Source: Eubacterium sp. (GTDB taxonomy: Bacteria; Bacillota; Clostridia; Lachnospirales; Lachnospiraceae). Taken from it: a DNA stretch of 44,413 nucleotides. The translations under genes were made by a program, and so were the position numbers. Of this stretch, positions 1 through 7,781 are shown piece by piece. Every line of letters starts with the position of its first letter. The first letter of the stretch is position 1. The stretch is taken from NCBI GenBank assembly GCA_024684035.1, contig JAIKXQ010000054.1, forward strand, positions 1-44,413, written 5' to 3'. The notes below the pieces were generated by a model. That model was not told the origin of the DNA. It made no database searches and saw only the letters and a program-made list of their open reading frames with translations.

Positions 1-2
1 GG

Positions 3-60
3 CGGTCTACGTTCCACTTCGGTCGGCGTTTAACGAACGTCCCCCGGACGTTCAACGCCC
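3..60 (+). repeat. Diverged copy of the GGGGACA-element core
   Basis: This stretch is a diverged match to the 60-bp core found at 19328-19387 and, reversed, at 32488-32547. The shared centre is the palindrome GAACGTCC-CCC-GGACGTTC. About 10 of 58 positions differ from the other two copies. It is cut by the window edge, so its left end cannot be seen. It abuts the half copy of the 163-bp palindromic element that starts at 61. Confidence 0.7.
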
Positions 61-141
61 CGCTACGCCTACGTTTTCTGATACGCACTCTCAGACAAGC
101 ATTCGGCGCATTAGTCGAGTTATTTTGCGACAGCTATACTA
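61..141 (+). repeat. Right half of the 163-bp palindromic element
   Basis: These 81 bp match the right half of the complete element (2743-2823) at 80 of 81 positions, ending in the same terminal CTATACTA. The left half is not adjacent; instead the core of another repeat family lies upstream. Either this is a truncated copy or the left half lies outside the window with other repeat sequence inserted between the halves. Confidence 0.85.
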
Positions 142-263
142 AGGATGCACACGGTTTTTCCCGCGGCAGGGACGCTTTGTGTTGAAAAAAACTGGCAGGG
201 AAAAGCGTTAACGGAATTATAATTAATTCAGGAAATGTATATCTACGAAAGAGAACGAGAGTA
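142..263 (+). promoter_or_regulatory. Leader/promoter region of the cysteine desulfurase gene
   Basis: The stretch between the repeat and the first gene contains a consensus -10 hexamer, TATAAT, at 218-223 in an AT-rich block. No good -35 lies 16-18 bp upstream, so the promoter call is weak. No riboswitch or T-box motif was recognised. Confidence 0.35.
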
Positions 264-1421
264 ATGGAAGCATATCTGGATAATTCGGCGACCACCCGCT
301 GCTATGAAGAAGTTGCGGATGTGGTAAGGAAAACAATGCTGGAGGATTACGGAAATCCGTCGTCCATGCACACCAAAGGTGTGGAGGCGGAGAAGTATCT
401 CAGGCAGTCACAGGACATTCTTGCCGGAATATTAAAAGTAAAACCACAGGAAATCTTTTTTACTTCAGGCGGAACGGAGTCTAACAACTGGGCGCTTTTC
501 GGAACCGCGATGTCGAGGAAGAGAAAAGGAAAAAGAATTATCACCACCGCTATTGAGCATTCTGCCATTGCAGCGCCGGCGGCGGCTCTGGAAGATCTGG
601 GTTATGAGATTGTCCGCCTTCCGGTGAACCGCGAGGGCTGTGTATCCCTTGAGGATCTTAAGGCTGTCATGACGGAAGATACGATTCTGGTTTCTGTGAT
701 GATGGTAAATAATGAAATCGGAGCAGTGGAGCCGGTGTCGGAGATCGGCAACTTCCTCAGGGAGAATTATCCGGACTGCTACTTCCATGTGGACGCCATT
801 CAGGCTTTTGGAAAGTACAGGATCCTTCCGAAGAGAATGAAGATCGATATGCTCTCTGTGAGCGGACACAAGATTCACGGACCCAAGGGTGTCGGTTTTC
901 TCTACATCGATCAGAGGGTGCGGATCAGCCCGGTGATCTATGGCGGAGGCCAGCAGGCAGGCATGCGCTCGGGAACAGACAACGTTCCCGGTGTGGCGGG
1001 GCTCGGTGCCGCCGCAGAGAGGATCTACCGGAATCTCGACAGTGATACTGCTCATATGTATGATCTGAAGGAACATCTCGCGGAAGGCCTTCGCGAAATA
1101 GAGGATGTGAAACTCCACGGACCGGAGGATCTCGGAAAGGGCGCGCCCCATATTCTGAATGCGTCCTTTGTGGGTGTGCGAAGTGAGGTGCTTCTGCATA
1201 CGCTGGAAGATCGGGGAATCTACGTGTCGGCCGGAAGTGCCTGCTCCAGCCATCGTCATGGAGGAAGTTCTACGATGGAAGCCACCCGTACCGGAAAGGC
1301 GGAGACGGAGTCTTCCGTGCGATTCAGTTTTTCGGAACTCACAACGACAGAAGAGATCGATTACGCGCTGGAAGTGTTGAGAGAAGTGCTTCCGCAGCTG
1401 AGGAGATTTACCAGAAAATAA
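264..1421 (+). CDS. Cysteine desulfurase (NifS/IscS family)
   Basis: A 385-residue PLP-dependent class V aminotransferase that removes sulfur from cysteine as an enzyme-bound persulfide. Visible motifs are the substrate/PLP histidine in EHS (H99), the PLP aspartate region HVDAIQ (about D177), the Schiff-base lysine in SGHKIHGPKG (K203) and the catalytic cysteine in SAGSACSS (C327). Length fits the NifS/NifZ-like enzymes of Firmicutes. The ATG is preceded by a modest GAGAACGAGAG purine stretch. It lies 33 bp upstream of the ThiI start, and in Bacillus a NifS-type enzyme (NifZ) beside thiI supplies persulfide sulfur to ThiI, so tRNA 4-thiouridine and/or thiamine thiazole sulfur supply is the likely job. 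General Fe-S assembly is less likely because no scaffold gene is nearby. Confidence 0.95.
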   Translation: MEAYLDNSATTRCYEEVADVVRKTMLEDYGNPSSMHTKGVEAEKYLRQSQDILAGILKVKPQEIFFTSGGTESNNWALFGTAMSRKRKGKRIITTAIEHSAIAAPAAALEDLGYEIVRLPVNREGCVSLEDLKAVMTEDTILVSVMMVNNEIGAVEPVSEIGNFLRENYPDCYFHVDAIQAFGKYRILPKRMKIDMLSVSGHKIHGPKGVGFLYIDQRVRISPVIYGGGQQAGMRSGTDNVPGVAGLGAAAERIYRNLDSDTAHMYDLKEHLAEGLREIEDVKLHGPEDLGKGAPHILNASFVGVRSEVLLHTLEDRGIYVSAGSACSSHRHGGSSTMEATRTGKAETESSVRFSFSELTTTEEIDYALEVLREVLPQLRRFTRK

Positions 1422-1454
1422 GATTTGGGACAGAAGGGTACAAAGGTACAAACT

Positions 1455-2645
1455 ATGAATTATCAGGCATTTTTGATTAAATATGCAGAGATCGGAATCA
1501 AGGGAAAGAACCGCCATCTGTTTGAGGATAAGCTTGTGCACCATATCAATCGCGCACTTGCTTCTGTGGACGGAAATTTCGACGTGACAAAGGAGATGGG
1601 AAGAATCTATGTTCACATGGATGGTGAATATGATTACGACGGCGCAATCGAAGCTCTCGGAACCGTCTTCGGTATTTCCGGAATCTGTCCGGTGGTGATC
1701 ACGGAAGAGATGGATATGGACAGGCTCAAGGAGATCACAGCAGACTTCGTGAAGGCTGTTCATCCGGAGGGTAAGGCGGCAACTTTCAAAATCAATGCCA
1801 GAAGACCCTGGAAGAAATTTCCGAAGGATACCATGGAGATCAACGCGGATCTTGGAGAGGCCGTGCTCTTGGGTTGCCCATGGATGAAAGTGGATGTTCA
1901 TCATCCGGATGCGACGGTAAATGTGGAAGTGCGTCAGAGCGGCGTATATATCTACTCCCTCGAGATCCCGGGACTTGGCGGAATGCCGGTGGGCTCCAAC
2001 GGAAGCGCAGAGCTTCTGCTCTCCGGAGGTATCGATTCGCCGGTGGCCGGCTGGATGATCGCAAAGCGTGGTGTGCAGATTGACGCAGTGTATTTCCATG
2101 CTCCGCCGTACACCAGTGAGAGAGCAAAACAGAAGGTGGTTGATCTGGCAAAAATCGTGGCCAGATACTCCGGCAGGATGCGTCTGCACATTGTCAACTT
2201 CACAGATATTCAGCTTGCAATCTACGAGAAATGTCCTCATGAGGAACTCACCATCATCATGCGCCGCTATATGATGCGGATTGCCGAGCACTTTGCCGAG
2301 CAGGACGGAGCGCTGGGACTCATCACCGGTGAGAGTATCGGACAGGTGGCCAGCCAGACTGCACACAGTCTGCTCTGCACAAATGCTGTCTGCAAATTGC
2401 CGGTTTACCGGCCGCTGATCGGTTTTGACAAGCAGGAGATCATTGAGATCTCGCAGAAGATCGATGCCTATGAGACATCCATTCTTCCGTTCGAGGACTG
2501 CTGCACGATCTTTGTGGCTAAGCATCCGGTGACTCATCCGATTCTTCACGTGGTAGAGAGATCCGAGCACAAACTGGATGACGTGATCGATGACCTTATG
2601 AAGACCGCGCTGGAGACTACGGAGACCATCGTAATCGGTTCCTGA
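1455..2645 (+). CDS. thiI: tRNA 4-thiouridine synthase ThiI
   Basis: A 396-residue protein that adenylates and thiolates tRNA uridine 8 and can donate sulfur for thiamine thiazole. The N-terminal third is a ferredoxin-like plus THUMP RNA-binding region; the ATPase PP-loop is SGGIDSPVAGW, near residue 185. There is no C-terminal rhodanese domain, as is usual for Firmicute ThiI (about 400 residues). Cysteines in LLCTNAVCKLP and FEDCC are candidates for the sulfur relay. The frame is open back to a TTG at 1425, but the ATG at 1455 has AAAGG 8 nt upstream and begins with the typical ThiI N terminus. It is transcribed with the cysteine desulfurase just upstream. No ordinary terminator follows; the next feature is a long palindromic repeat at 2661. 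Confidence 0.95.
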   Translation: MNYQAFLIKYAEIGIKGKNRHLFEDKLVHHINRALASVDGNFDVTKEMGRIYVHMDGEYDYDGAIEALGTVFGISGICPVVITEEMDMDRLKEITADFVKAVHPEGKAATFKINARRPWKKFPKDTMEINADLGEAVLLGCPWMKVDVHHPDATVNVEVRQSGVYIYSLEIPGLGGMPVGSNGSAELLLSGGIDSPVAGWMIAKRGVQIDAVYFHAPPYTSERAKQKVVDLAKIVARYSGRMRLHIVNFTDIQLAIYEKCPHEELTIIMRRYMMRIAEHFAEQDGALGLITGESIGQVASQTAHSLLCTNAVCKLPVYRPLIGFDKQEIIEISQKIDAYETSILPFEDCCTIFVAKHPVTHPILHVVERSEHKLDDVIDDLMKTALETTETIVIGS

Positions 2646-2660
2646 TGCGGGGGATGTTTC

Positions 2661-2823
2661 TGGTATAGCCGTTCTTAAATAACTCGACCAAATACTTGCC
2701 TGCTTGCCCGAATAGCACGCATCAGAAAGCCTCGGCGTAGCACGCTACGCCTACGTTTTCTGATACGCACTCTCAGACAAGCATTCGGCGCATTAGTCGA
2801 GTTAATTTGCGACAGCTATACTA
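2661..2823. repeat. Complete 163-bp palindromic interspersed element
   Basis: The element is made of two 81-bp arms around a single base (2742). Its ends are imperfect inverted repeats, about TATAGCYGT-N6-AACTCGAC, and the inner arms also pair through CATCAGAAA...TTTCTGATACG and GGCGTAGC...GCTACGCC. The right arm recurs at 61-141 with one mismatch and the left arm at 37726-37806 with three mismatches or fewer. It carries no ORF. It could be a MITE-like mobile element or a REP/BIME-type structural repeat, and as RNA it would fold into a very long hairpin that may end thiI transcription. Confidence 0.85.
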
Positions 2824-2897
2824 GAAAGTGCATTTGAGGAGGACAGTGCGGTACGTAAGTGTGCGCGACGTGGAATGTGTACACTTTCGTACTGACG

Positions 2898-2932
2898 CAA
2901 AAACAGCCTGCCGCATTTCTGCGGCAGGCTGT
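2898..2932 (-). terminator. Rho-independent terminator of the HPr-like gene
   Basis: A perfect 13-bp stem (ACAGCCTGCCGCA paired with TGCGGCAGGCTGT) with a 4-nt loop. Read on the minus strand it is followed directly by a run of Ts, so it terminates the leftward HPr-like gene that stops at 2970. Confidence 0.9.
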
Positions 2933-2969
2933 ATCATGAACTGTCTGTATATAATTGTGCAGATCCTGA

Positions 2970-3209
2970 TTAATTCTCCATCAGATAAGGGGCGAGAACA
3001 TCAAGTACCTGTTGAAGCTCCGTACCCTCGGAATGAATGTTCAGGTCGATCGGTTTGGACAGATCCAGGCTGAAGATGCCCATGATGGATTTTGCATCGA
3101 TTACATATCGACCGGAAACAAGATCAAAGTCAAAGTCGAATTTCGAAATAGAATTTACGAAATTCTTGACTTTATCGATAGAATTAAGAGAAATCTGTAC
3201 GGTCTGCAT
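2970..3209 (-). CDS. HPr family phosphocarrier-like protein
   Basis: A 79-residue protein with the shape and length of HPr (about 85 residues), including the VSGRYVIDAKSIMGIFSLDLSKPI segment that corresponds to the DAKS(I/L)MG(I/V) region of HPr. The usual active-site histidine motif (GxHxRPA) near residue 15 is absent: the N terminus reads VQISLNSIDKVKNFV. It therefore probably cannot be phosphorylated by enzyme I and is better seen as an HPr-like regulator or paralogue, a type common in Clostridia. An upstream in-frame ATG at 3233 exists, but the start at 3209 has GGAGG 8 nt before it. It is transcribed divergently from mtaB across a 90-bp gap holding a palindrome, and ends at a strong terminator. 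Confidence 0.8.
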   Translation of the reverse strand: MQTVQISLNSIDKVKNFVNSISKFDFDFDLVSGRYVIDAKSIMGIFSLDLSKPIDLNIHSEGTELQQVLDVLAPYLMEN

Positions 3210-3258
3210 AATATTTTCCTCCGTTAGTGCCATATATTATCAAATAATTTGTATTTAT

Positions 3259-3283
3259 TTTACAAGCTAATCTTACTTGTAAA
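3259..3283. promoter_or_regulatory. Palindrome in the HPr-like/mtaB divergent promoter region
   Basis: A perfect inverted repeat, TTTACAAG-N9-CTTGTAAA, lies in the short divergent spacer and ends just before the mtaB ribosome binding site (AGAGGAG). It has the size of a dimeric repressor operator. As RNA it would form a weak hairpin touching the mtaB Shine-Dalgarno sequence. The regulator is unknown. Confidence 0.45.
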
Positions 3284-3299
3284 GAGGAGAAAAGTCAAG

Positions 3300-4613
3300 G
3301 TGCTCAAAGTAAAAAAGGCGGCTCTCCACAATCTGGGATGCAAGGTGAATTCCTACGAACTGGAAGCCATGCAGCAGATGCTGGAGAAGGCCGGATATGA
3401 AATCGTTCCGTTTGAACCTGGAGCGGATGTCTACGTGATTAATACCTGTACGGTGACGAATATTGCCGACCGGAAATCCAGACAGATGCTCCACAAAGCC
3501 AAGAGTATGAATCCGGACGCGGTGGTTGTCGCCGTGGGATGCTACGCCCAGGTAAAAGGGGAGGAACTGAAAAAGGACGAGGCCATCGACCTTGTTCTGG
3601 GAAGCAATTGCAAAAATGATCTCATCGAAGCTCTGGCGGATTACAGCCGCACCGGCGAGAAACAGATTCAGCGGACGGAGTGGGACACGGACAAGTCTTA
3701 TGAGGAGCTCTATATCGACCGGACAGAAGAACACACGAGAGCCTTCATCAAAGTTCAGGATGGCTGCAATCAGTTCTGTACCTATTGTATTATCCCCTAT
3801 GCCAGAGGAAGAGTCCGCAGCCGGAAGATCGCGGATGTGTACGAAGAGGTAAAGCGCCTTGCGGCCTCCGGGGTAAAAGAGGTTGTGGTGACCGGCATTC
3901 ATGTCTGTTCCTATGGAAAAGATCTGGGAGAGGGCGAGGATCTGCTTGCTCTCATACGGGCGGTCAACGAGGTGGAAGGAATTGAGAGAATCCGTCTTGG
4001 ATCACTGGAACCTGGTTCCATTTCGGAAGACTTTATCAAGGCTCTCTCGGAGATGCCGAAGGTATGTCCGCATTTCCATCTCTCACTTCAGAGTGGCTGC
4101 GACAGGACTCTGAAGCGGATGAACCGCCACTATTCGACGGCTGATTTTTCAGAGGTGGCTGACTGGATCCGGAAATACTATGAGCACCCGGCCCTCTGCA
4201 CGGATGTGATCACCGGCTTTCCCGGGGAGAGCGAGGCGGATTTCGCAGAGTGCAGAGATTTCGTGGAAGCCGTGCATTTCTTTGAGACGCATATTTTCCC
4301 CTATTCCAGAAGAAAGGGAACGAAGGCGGCGGATTATCCGGATCAGAACACCGAAGCGGTCAAGAAAGCCCGGGGCAAGGTGCTCAGGGACATCGACCGT
4401 GAGCGGAGAGTGGAATTCCTCAGATACTATCTGCGAAAACCCATCCAGGTGATTTTTGAGGAAGAGATCGAGTTCGAAGGAAAAAAATACTGGTCGGGAC
4501 ACGGAAGAGAGTATCAGAAGGTTCTTGTGGCGGACAGCAGAGATCTCACCAATGAGATGCTGACTGTAACTCCGGCGGACATCCGCGGGGGCGAATATCT
4601 GATTTGCATGTAA
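3300..4613 (+). CDS. mtaB: tRNA t6A37 methylthiotransferase MtaB
   Basis: A 437-residue radical-SAM methylthiotransferase that converts t6A37 of ANN-decoding tRNAs to ms2t6A. The UPF0004 N-terminal domain supplies its cluster cysteines in LGCKVN, NTCTVT and GCYAQ. The radical-SAM cluster motif is CNQFCTYC (CxxxCxxC), and a C-terminal TRAM-like segment (VIFEEEIEFEGKKYWSGHG...) binds tRNA. The LGCKVN-type start and overall sequence favour MtaB over MiaB or RimO. The frame is open to an ATG at 3249, but the GTG at 3300 has AGAGGAG about 9 nt upstream and gives the usual protein length. It is transcribed away from the HPr-like gene; the next gene has its own promoter. Confidence 0.93.
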   Translation: MLKVKKAALHNLGCKVNSYELEAMQQMLEKAGYEIVPFEPGADVYVINTCTVTNIADRKSRQMLHKAKSMNPDAVVVAVGCYAQVKGEELKKDEAIDLVLGSNCKNDLIEALADYSRTGEKQIQRTEWDTDKSYEELYIDRTEEHTRAFIKVQDGCNQFCTYCIIPYARGRVRSRKIADVYEEVKRLAASGVKEVVVTGIHVCSYGKDLGEGEDLLALIRAVNEVEGIERIRLGSLEPGSISEDFIKALSEMPKVCPHFHLSLQSGCDRTLKRMNRHYSTADFSEVADWIRKYYEHPALCTDVITGFPGESEADFAECRDFVEAVHFFETHIFPYSRRKGTKAADYPDQNTEAVKKARGKVLRDIDRERRVEFLRYYLRKPIQVIFEEEIEFEGKKYWSGHGREYQKVLVADSRDLTNEMLTVTPADIRGGEYLICM

Positions 4614-4653
4614 ATGAAATTACATGAAAAGAACAGGGCTGTTTCCGAAAAAC

Positions 4654-4682
4654 TTGCTATTGAACTCATCATAGTTTATAAT
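4654..4682 (+). promoter_or_regulatory. Sigma-A type promoter of the ireB operon
   Basis: TTGCTA (4654-4659) and a perfect TATAAT (4677-4682) are separated by 17 bp, about 50 bp upstream of the ireB start. It would drive the long co-directional run of genes to 10276. Confidence 0.8.
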
Positions 4683-4731
4683 TAATAAACTAAAGTGTTA
4701 TTCGTGATATGAAAGTAAGGAAGTGAAAAAT

Positions 4732-5007
4732 ATGGCAGATTTAGGAAATACACAGTTTTTTCAGGTAAATCTTGAAAATGAGATACCGGTGAAGAAAGTC
4801 CTTGACGTTGTGTATCATGCTATGGAGGAGAAAGGGTATAATCCCGTAAACCAGATCGTCGGCTATATTATGTCCGGTGATCCGACTTACATTACCAGCC
4901 ACAACGGAGCCCGCAGCATGATCATGAAGGTCGAGAGAGACGAGCTGGTGGAAGAATTACTCAAAGAGTACATTCAGAACGAATCATGGAAACCCGGTGA
5001 AGAGTGA
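4732..5007 (+). CDS. ireB: IreB family regulatory phosphoprotein (UPF0297/YrzL)
   Basis: A 91-residue protein of the IreB/DUF965 family. In Enterococcus, IreB is a substrate of the PASTA-domain Ser/Thr kinase IreK and affects cephalosporin resistance; that role is known only for that genus. The family signature is clear here: TQFFQV near the start, KVLDVVYHAMEEKGYNPVNQIVGYIMSGDPTYITSHNGARSMI in the middle, and the acidic C-terminal helix. The start chosen has AAGGA 10 nt upstream. An in-frame GTG nine bases earlier sits too close to the ribosome binding site. It begins the conserved Firmicute cluster ireB-ruvX-DUF1292 (yrzL-yrrK-yrzB in Bacillus). Confidence 0.95.
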   Translation: MADLGNTQFFQVNLENEIPVKKVLDVVYHAMEEKGYNPVNQIVGYIMSGDPTYITSHNGARSMIMKVERDELVEELLKEYIQNESWKPGEE

Positions 5008-5009
5008 GC

Positions 5010-5450
5010 ATGAGAATACTCGGACTTGACTACGGGGCAAAAACCGTCGGAGTGGCGGTAAGTGACGCTCTCGGTATTACCGCGCAGGCACTGGAGACAG
5101 TGACAAGAGAGCGCGAGACGAAACTGCGCCGGACAGTTGCCAGAATTGCCGAACTCTGTGAGCAGTATGAAATCGGTAAGATTGTCCTCGGGCTGCCTCT
5201 TCTCATGAGCGATGAGATCGGGGACAGGGCTCAGAAGGCGATGGAATTCGGAGAAATGCTGAAGAAAAGAACCGGACTGGAAGTGATCATGTGGGACGAG
5301 CGTCTGACTACAGTGGCAGCGGACGAAGTTCTGGATGAGATGGGCGTCAGGGGCAGATACAACAGGAAGGCTGTGATCGATCAGATCGCGGCCGGCTTTA
5401 TTCTGCAAGAATATCTGGATGCACAGTCGGCGAAAGAACAGAGGATTTGA
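5010..5450 (+). CDS. ruvX: Holliday junction resolvase-like RNase RuvX/YqgF
   Basis: A 146-residue RNase H-fold protein of the YqgF family, implicated in 16S rRNA 5'-end processing and proposed as a Holliday junction resolvase. Acidic catalytic positions are visible in ILGLDYGAKTVGVAVSD, in the WDERLTT motif and in the C-terminal VIDQIAA. A GTG at 5004 would overlap the ireB stop in a GTGA, but the ATG at 5010 gives the standard MRILGLDYG start. It lies in the conserved cluster between ireB and the DUF1292 gene. Confidence 0.95.
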   Translation: MRILGLDYGAKTVGVAVSDALGITAQALETVTRERETKLRRTVARIAELCEQYEIGKIVLGLPLLMSDEIGDRAQKAMEFGEMLKKRTGLEVIMWDERLTTVAADEVLDEMGVRGRYNRKAVIDQIAAGFILQEYLDAQSAKEQRI

Positions 5451-5455
5451 CAAAA

Positions 5456-5722
5456 ATGGAAATGGAAAAGATTATTTTTGAAACAGAGGACGGAACCAGA
5501 CAGGAGTTTTACGTGGAAGAGGAGACCAGAGTGAGCGGAGTGGATTACCTGCTCGTCTCTGACTCTATGGAAGATGAGGCAAATGCCTATATTCTTAAGG
5601 ACTTGTCTGCTGACGGCGACACTACTGCGAATTATGTAATGGTAGAGGACGATGTTGAGTATGAAGCTGTTGCACGGATTTTTGAGCAGATGTTGGATGA
5701 TGTGGACTTCCGAAAAGAATAA
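5456..5722 (+). CDS. yrzB: DUF1292 protein (UPF0473/YrzB family)
   Basis: A small acidic protein of 88 residues; its function is not established. The family core is recognisable in IIFETEDGTRQEFYVEEETRVSGVDYLLVSD...AYILKDLSADG and in the C-terminal VEYEAVARIFEQMLDD. The ATG at 5456 has AGAGGA 11 nt upstream; the in-frame TTG at 5447 is too close to it. It is the third member of the ireB-ruvX-yrzB cluster, almost abutting ruvX upstream and RNase J downstream. Confidence 0.9.
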   Translation: MEMEKIIFETEDGTRQEFYVEEETRVSGVDYLLVSDSMEDEANAYILKDLSADGDTTANYVMVEDDVEYEAVARIFEQMLDDVDFRKE

Positions 5723-5760
5723 CTACCTGAATGAGCGGACAGAAAAGACGGAGGATAGAA

Positions 5761-7428
5761 TTGAAAGGTAAGACAAGTGACAGTAAATTAAAGATCATTC
5801 CCCTGGGCGGTCTGGAAGAGATCGGCATGAATATCACGGCATTCGAATACGAGGACAGCATTGTCGTGGTCGATTGCGGACTGGCCTTCCCGGATGATGA
5901 TATGCTGGGAATCGATCTTGTAATTCCGGATATCACATACTTGAAACAGAATATCAAAAAAGTAAAAGGTTTTGTAATCACCCACGGACATGAGGATCAT
6001 ATCGGAGCCCTTCCTTATGTGCTTCGTGAGATTAATGTTCCGGTTTACGCGACGAAGCTGACCGTGGGACTCATCGAGCATAAGCTCGAGGAGCGTGATA
6101 TGCTTCGTTCCACAAAGAGAAAAACTGTGAAGTTCGGGCAATCCATCAATCTCGGCAAGTTCCGGATTGAGTTTATCAAGACCAACCACAGTATTCAGGA
6201 CGCAGCGGCTCTGGCAATCTATTCACCGGCCGGAATCGTTGTCCACACCGGCGACTTCAAAGTCGACTACACACCGGTGTTCGGAGATGCCATTGATCTT
6301 CAGCGTTTTGCAGAGATCGGAAAGAAGGGCGTCCTTGCACTGATGTGTGATTCCACGAATGCGGAGAGACCGGGCTTTACAATGTCGGAGAAGACCGTTG
6401 GAAGAGCCTTTGACACGATTTTCTCCGAGCACAGATCACAGCGTCTGATCATTGCGACCTTTGCGTCGAATGTGGATCGTGTACAGCAGATCATCGACTC
6501 TGCCGCAAAGTATGGCAGAAAGGTTGTTGTCGAGGGACGGAGTATGGTGAATATCATCTCCATCGCCCAGGAACTCGGATATCTGAAAGTTCCGGACAAT
6601 ACGCTGATCGATATCAATATGATGAAGAATTATCCGGATGAGCAGATGGTTCTGATCACAACCGGAAGTCAGGGTGAGTCCATGGCGGCTCTCTCCAGAA
6701 TGGCAGCGGATATTCACAAGAAGGTCACCATCAAACCGGGCGATCTGATCGTGTTCTCCTCTCATCCGATCCCGGGTAATGAGAAGGCCGTATCCAATGT
6801 CATCAACGAGCTCTACGAGAAGGGCGCGGAAGTTATTTTCCAGGATGTCCATGTATCGGGACATGCCTGCCAGGAAGATATCAAGCTGATCTACTCATTG
6901 GTAAAACCGAAGTATTCCATTCCGGTACACGGTGAGTATCGTCATCTGATCGCGCAGAAAAATATTGCAGAGTCTCTGGGCATCGACAAGGACAATATTT
7001 TTGTCATCAAGACCGGAGATGTTCTCGAACTCAACCAGGACGGCGCGAAGGTTACCGGAAAGGTTGAGACCGGAGAAGTCATGGTCGACGGACTCGGTGT
7101 CGGTGACGTCGGAAATATCGTTCTTCGTGACAGACAGAGACTTTCCGAAGATGGTATTCTCATCGTGGTGATGACTCTGGAGAAGCATGGCAATCAGCTT
7201 CTGGCAGGTCCGGATATTGTTTCCCGCGGTTTTGTATATGTCAGGGAGTCCGAGGATTTGATGGAAGAGGCCAGACTTGTTGTGGAGGATGCTCTGGATG
7301 AGTGCCTGCGCCGCAACATTTCCGACTGGGGCAAACTTAAATCTTCGATCAAAGATTCTCTGGGAAGCTTTGTGTGGAAACGTACACAGAGAAACCCGAT
7401 GATTCTTCCTATTATCATGGAGGCTTAA
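5761..7428 (+). CDS. rnj: Ribonuclease J
   Basis: A 555-residue metallo-beta-lactamase/beta-CASP nuclease with 5'-3' exonuclease and endonuclease activity, central to mRNA decay and rRNA maturation in Firmicutes. Visible motifs are the zinc site THGHEDHIGA, HTGDFK, the SGHA motif and VHGEYRHL. An ATG at 5731 opens the frame 30 bases earlier but has no ribosome binding site, whereas the TTG at 5761 has GGAGG 6 nt upstream and gives exactly the 555-residue length of Bacillus RNase J1. The start is therefore called at TTG. Its position before a YlbF-family gene is notable because YlbF is part of the Y-complex that acts on RNA processing in Bacillus. Confidence 0.93.
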   Translation: MKGKTSDSKLKIIPLGGLEEIGMNITAFEYEDSIVVVDCGLAFPDDDMLGIDLVIPDITYLKQNIKKVKGFVITHGHEDHIGALPYVLREINVPVYATKLTVGLIEHKLEERDMLRSTKRKTVKFGQSINLGKFRIEFIKTNHSIQDAAALAIYSPAGIVVHTGDFKVDYTPVFGDAIDLQRFAEIGKKGVLALMCDSTNAERPGFTMSEKTVGRAFDTIFSEHRSQRLIIATFASNVDRVQQIIDSAAKYGRKVVVEGRSMVNIISIAQELGYLKVPDNTLIDINMMKNYPDEQMVLITTGSQGESMAALSRMAADIHKKVTIKPGDLIVFSSHPIPGNEKAVSNVINELYEKGAEVIFQDVHVSGHACQEDIKLIYSLVKPKYSIPVHGEYRHLIAQKNIAESLGIDKDNIFVIKTGDVLELNQDGAKVTGKVETGEVMVDGLGVGDVGNIVLRDRQRLSEDGILIVVMTLEKHGNQLLAGPDIVSRGFVYVRESEDLMEEARLVVEDALDECLRRNISDWGKLKSSIKDSLGSFVWKRTQRNPMILPIIMEA

Positions 7429-7430
7429 CC

Positions 7431-7763
7431 ATGGATGAAGTAACGGTAAAGCTGCAGGAACTGATCAACGCGATGAAGAAATCCGAGGATTATGTGAGAT
7501 ATCGGGAGCTCGAGGCGAAGCTGAACAATGACCCGGAGATGAGACAGCGAGTTGACCAGTACCGTCAGAGAGTGTTCGATATGCAGCAGGCAGACAGGGA
7601 TCTGTTTGAAGAGACGGATTATGTGTTACATGAGTTCAATACGCTGCTGACAGAGCAGACTGCATCGGATTTTCTGGATGCGGAAGGTGCTGTGTGCAGA
7701 ATGATTCAGCGTGTGGTAGACGCAATAAACAGGGAAGTTGATGTCAAAATTCCCCGTGTTTAA
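7431..7763 (+). CDS. YlbF/YmcA family protein
   Basis: A 110-residue, mostly helical protein of the Com_YlbF family. In Bacillus subtilis YlbF, YmcA and YaaT form a complex that influences RNase Y-dependent mRNA maturation, sporulation, competence and biofilm formation. The family pattern is a long N-terminal helix (KLQELINAMKKSEDYVRYRELEAKL), then RQRVFDMQQ and a C-terminal helical pair. The frame continues upstream into rnj; the ATG at 7431 is preceded by GGAGG and lies 3 bp after the RNase J stop, so translation is probably coupled. Confidence 0.85.
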   Translation: MDEVTVKLQELINAMKKSEDYVRYRELEAKLNNDPEMRQRVDQYRQRVFDMQQADRDLFEETDYVLHEFNTLLTEQTASDFLDAEGAVCRMIQRVVDAINREVDVKIPRV

Positions 7764-7781
7764 AGGAGAAGCGAAGGTATT

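Noticed and set aside
465-2570. A 701-codon open frame on the minus strand
   Set aside because: It lies antisense to the well-supported cysteine desulfurase and thiI genes, has no ribosome binding site and reads as low-quality protein rich in His, Leu and Cys.
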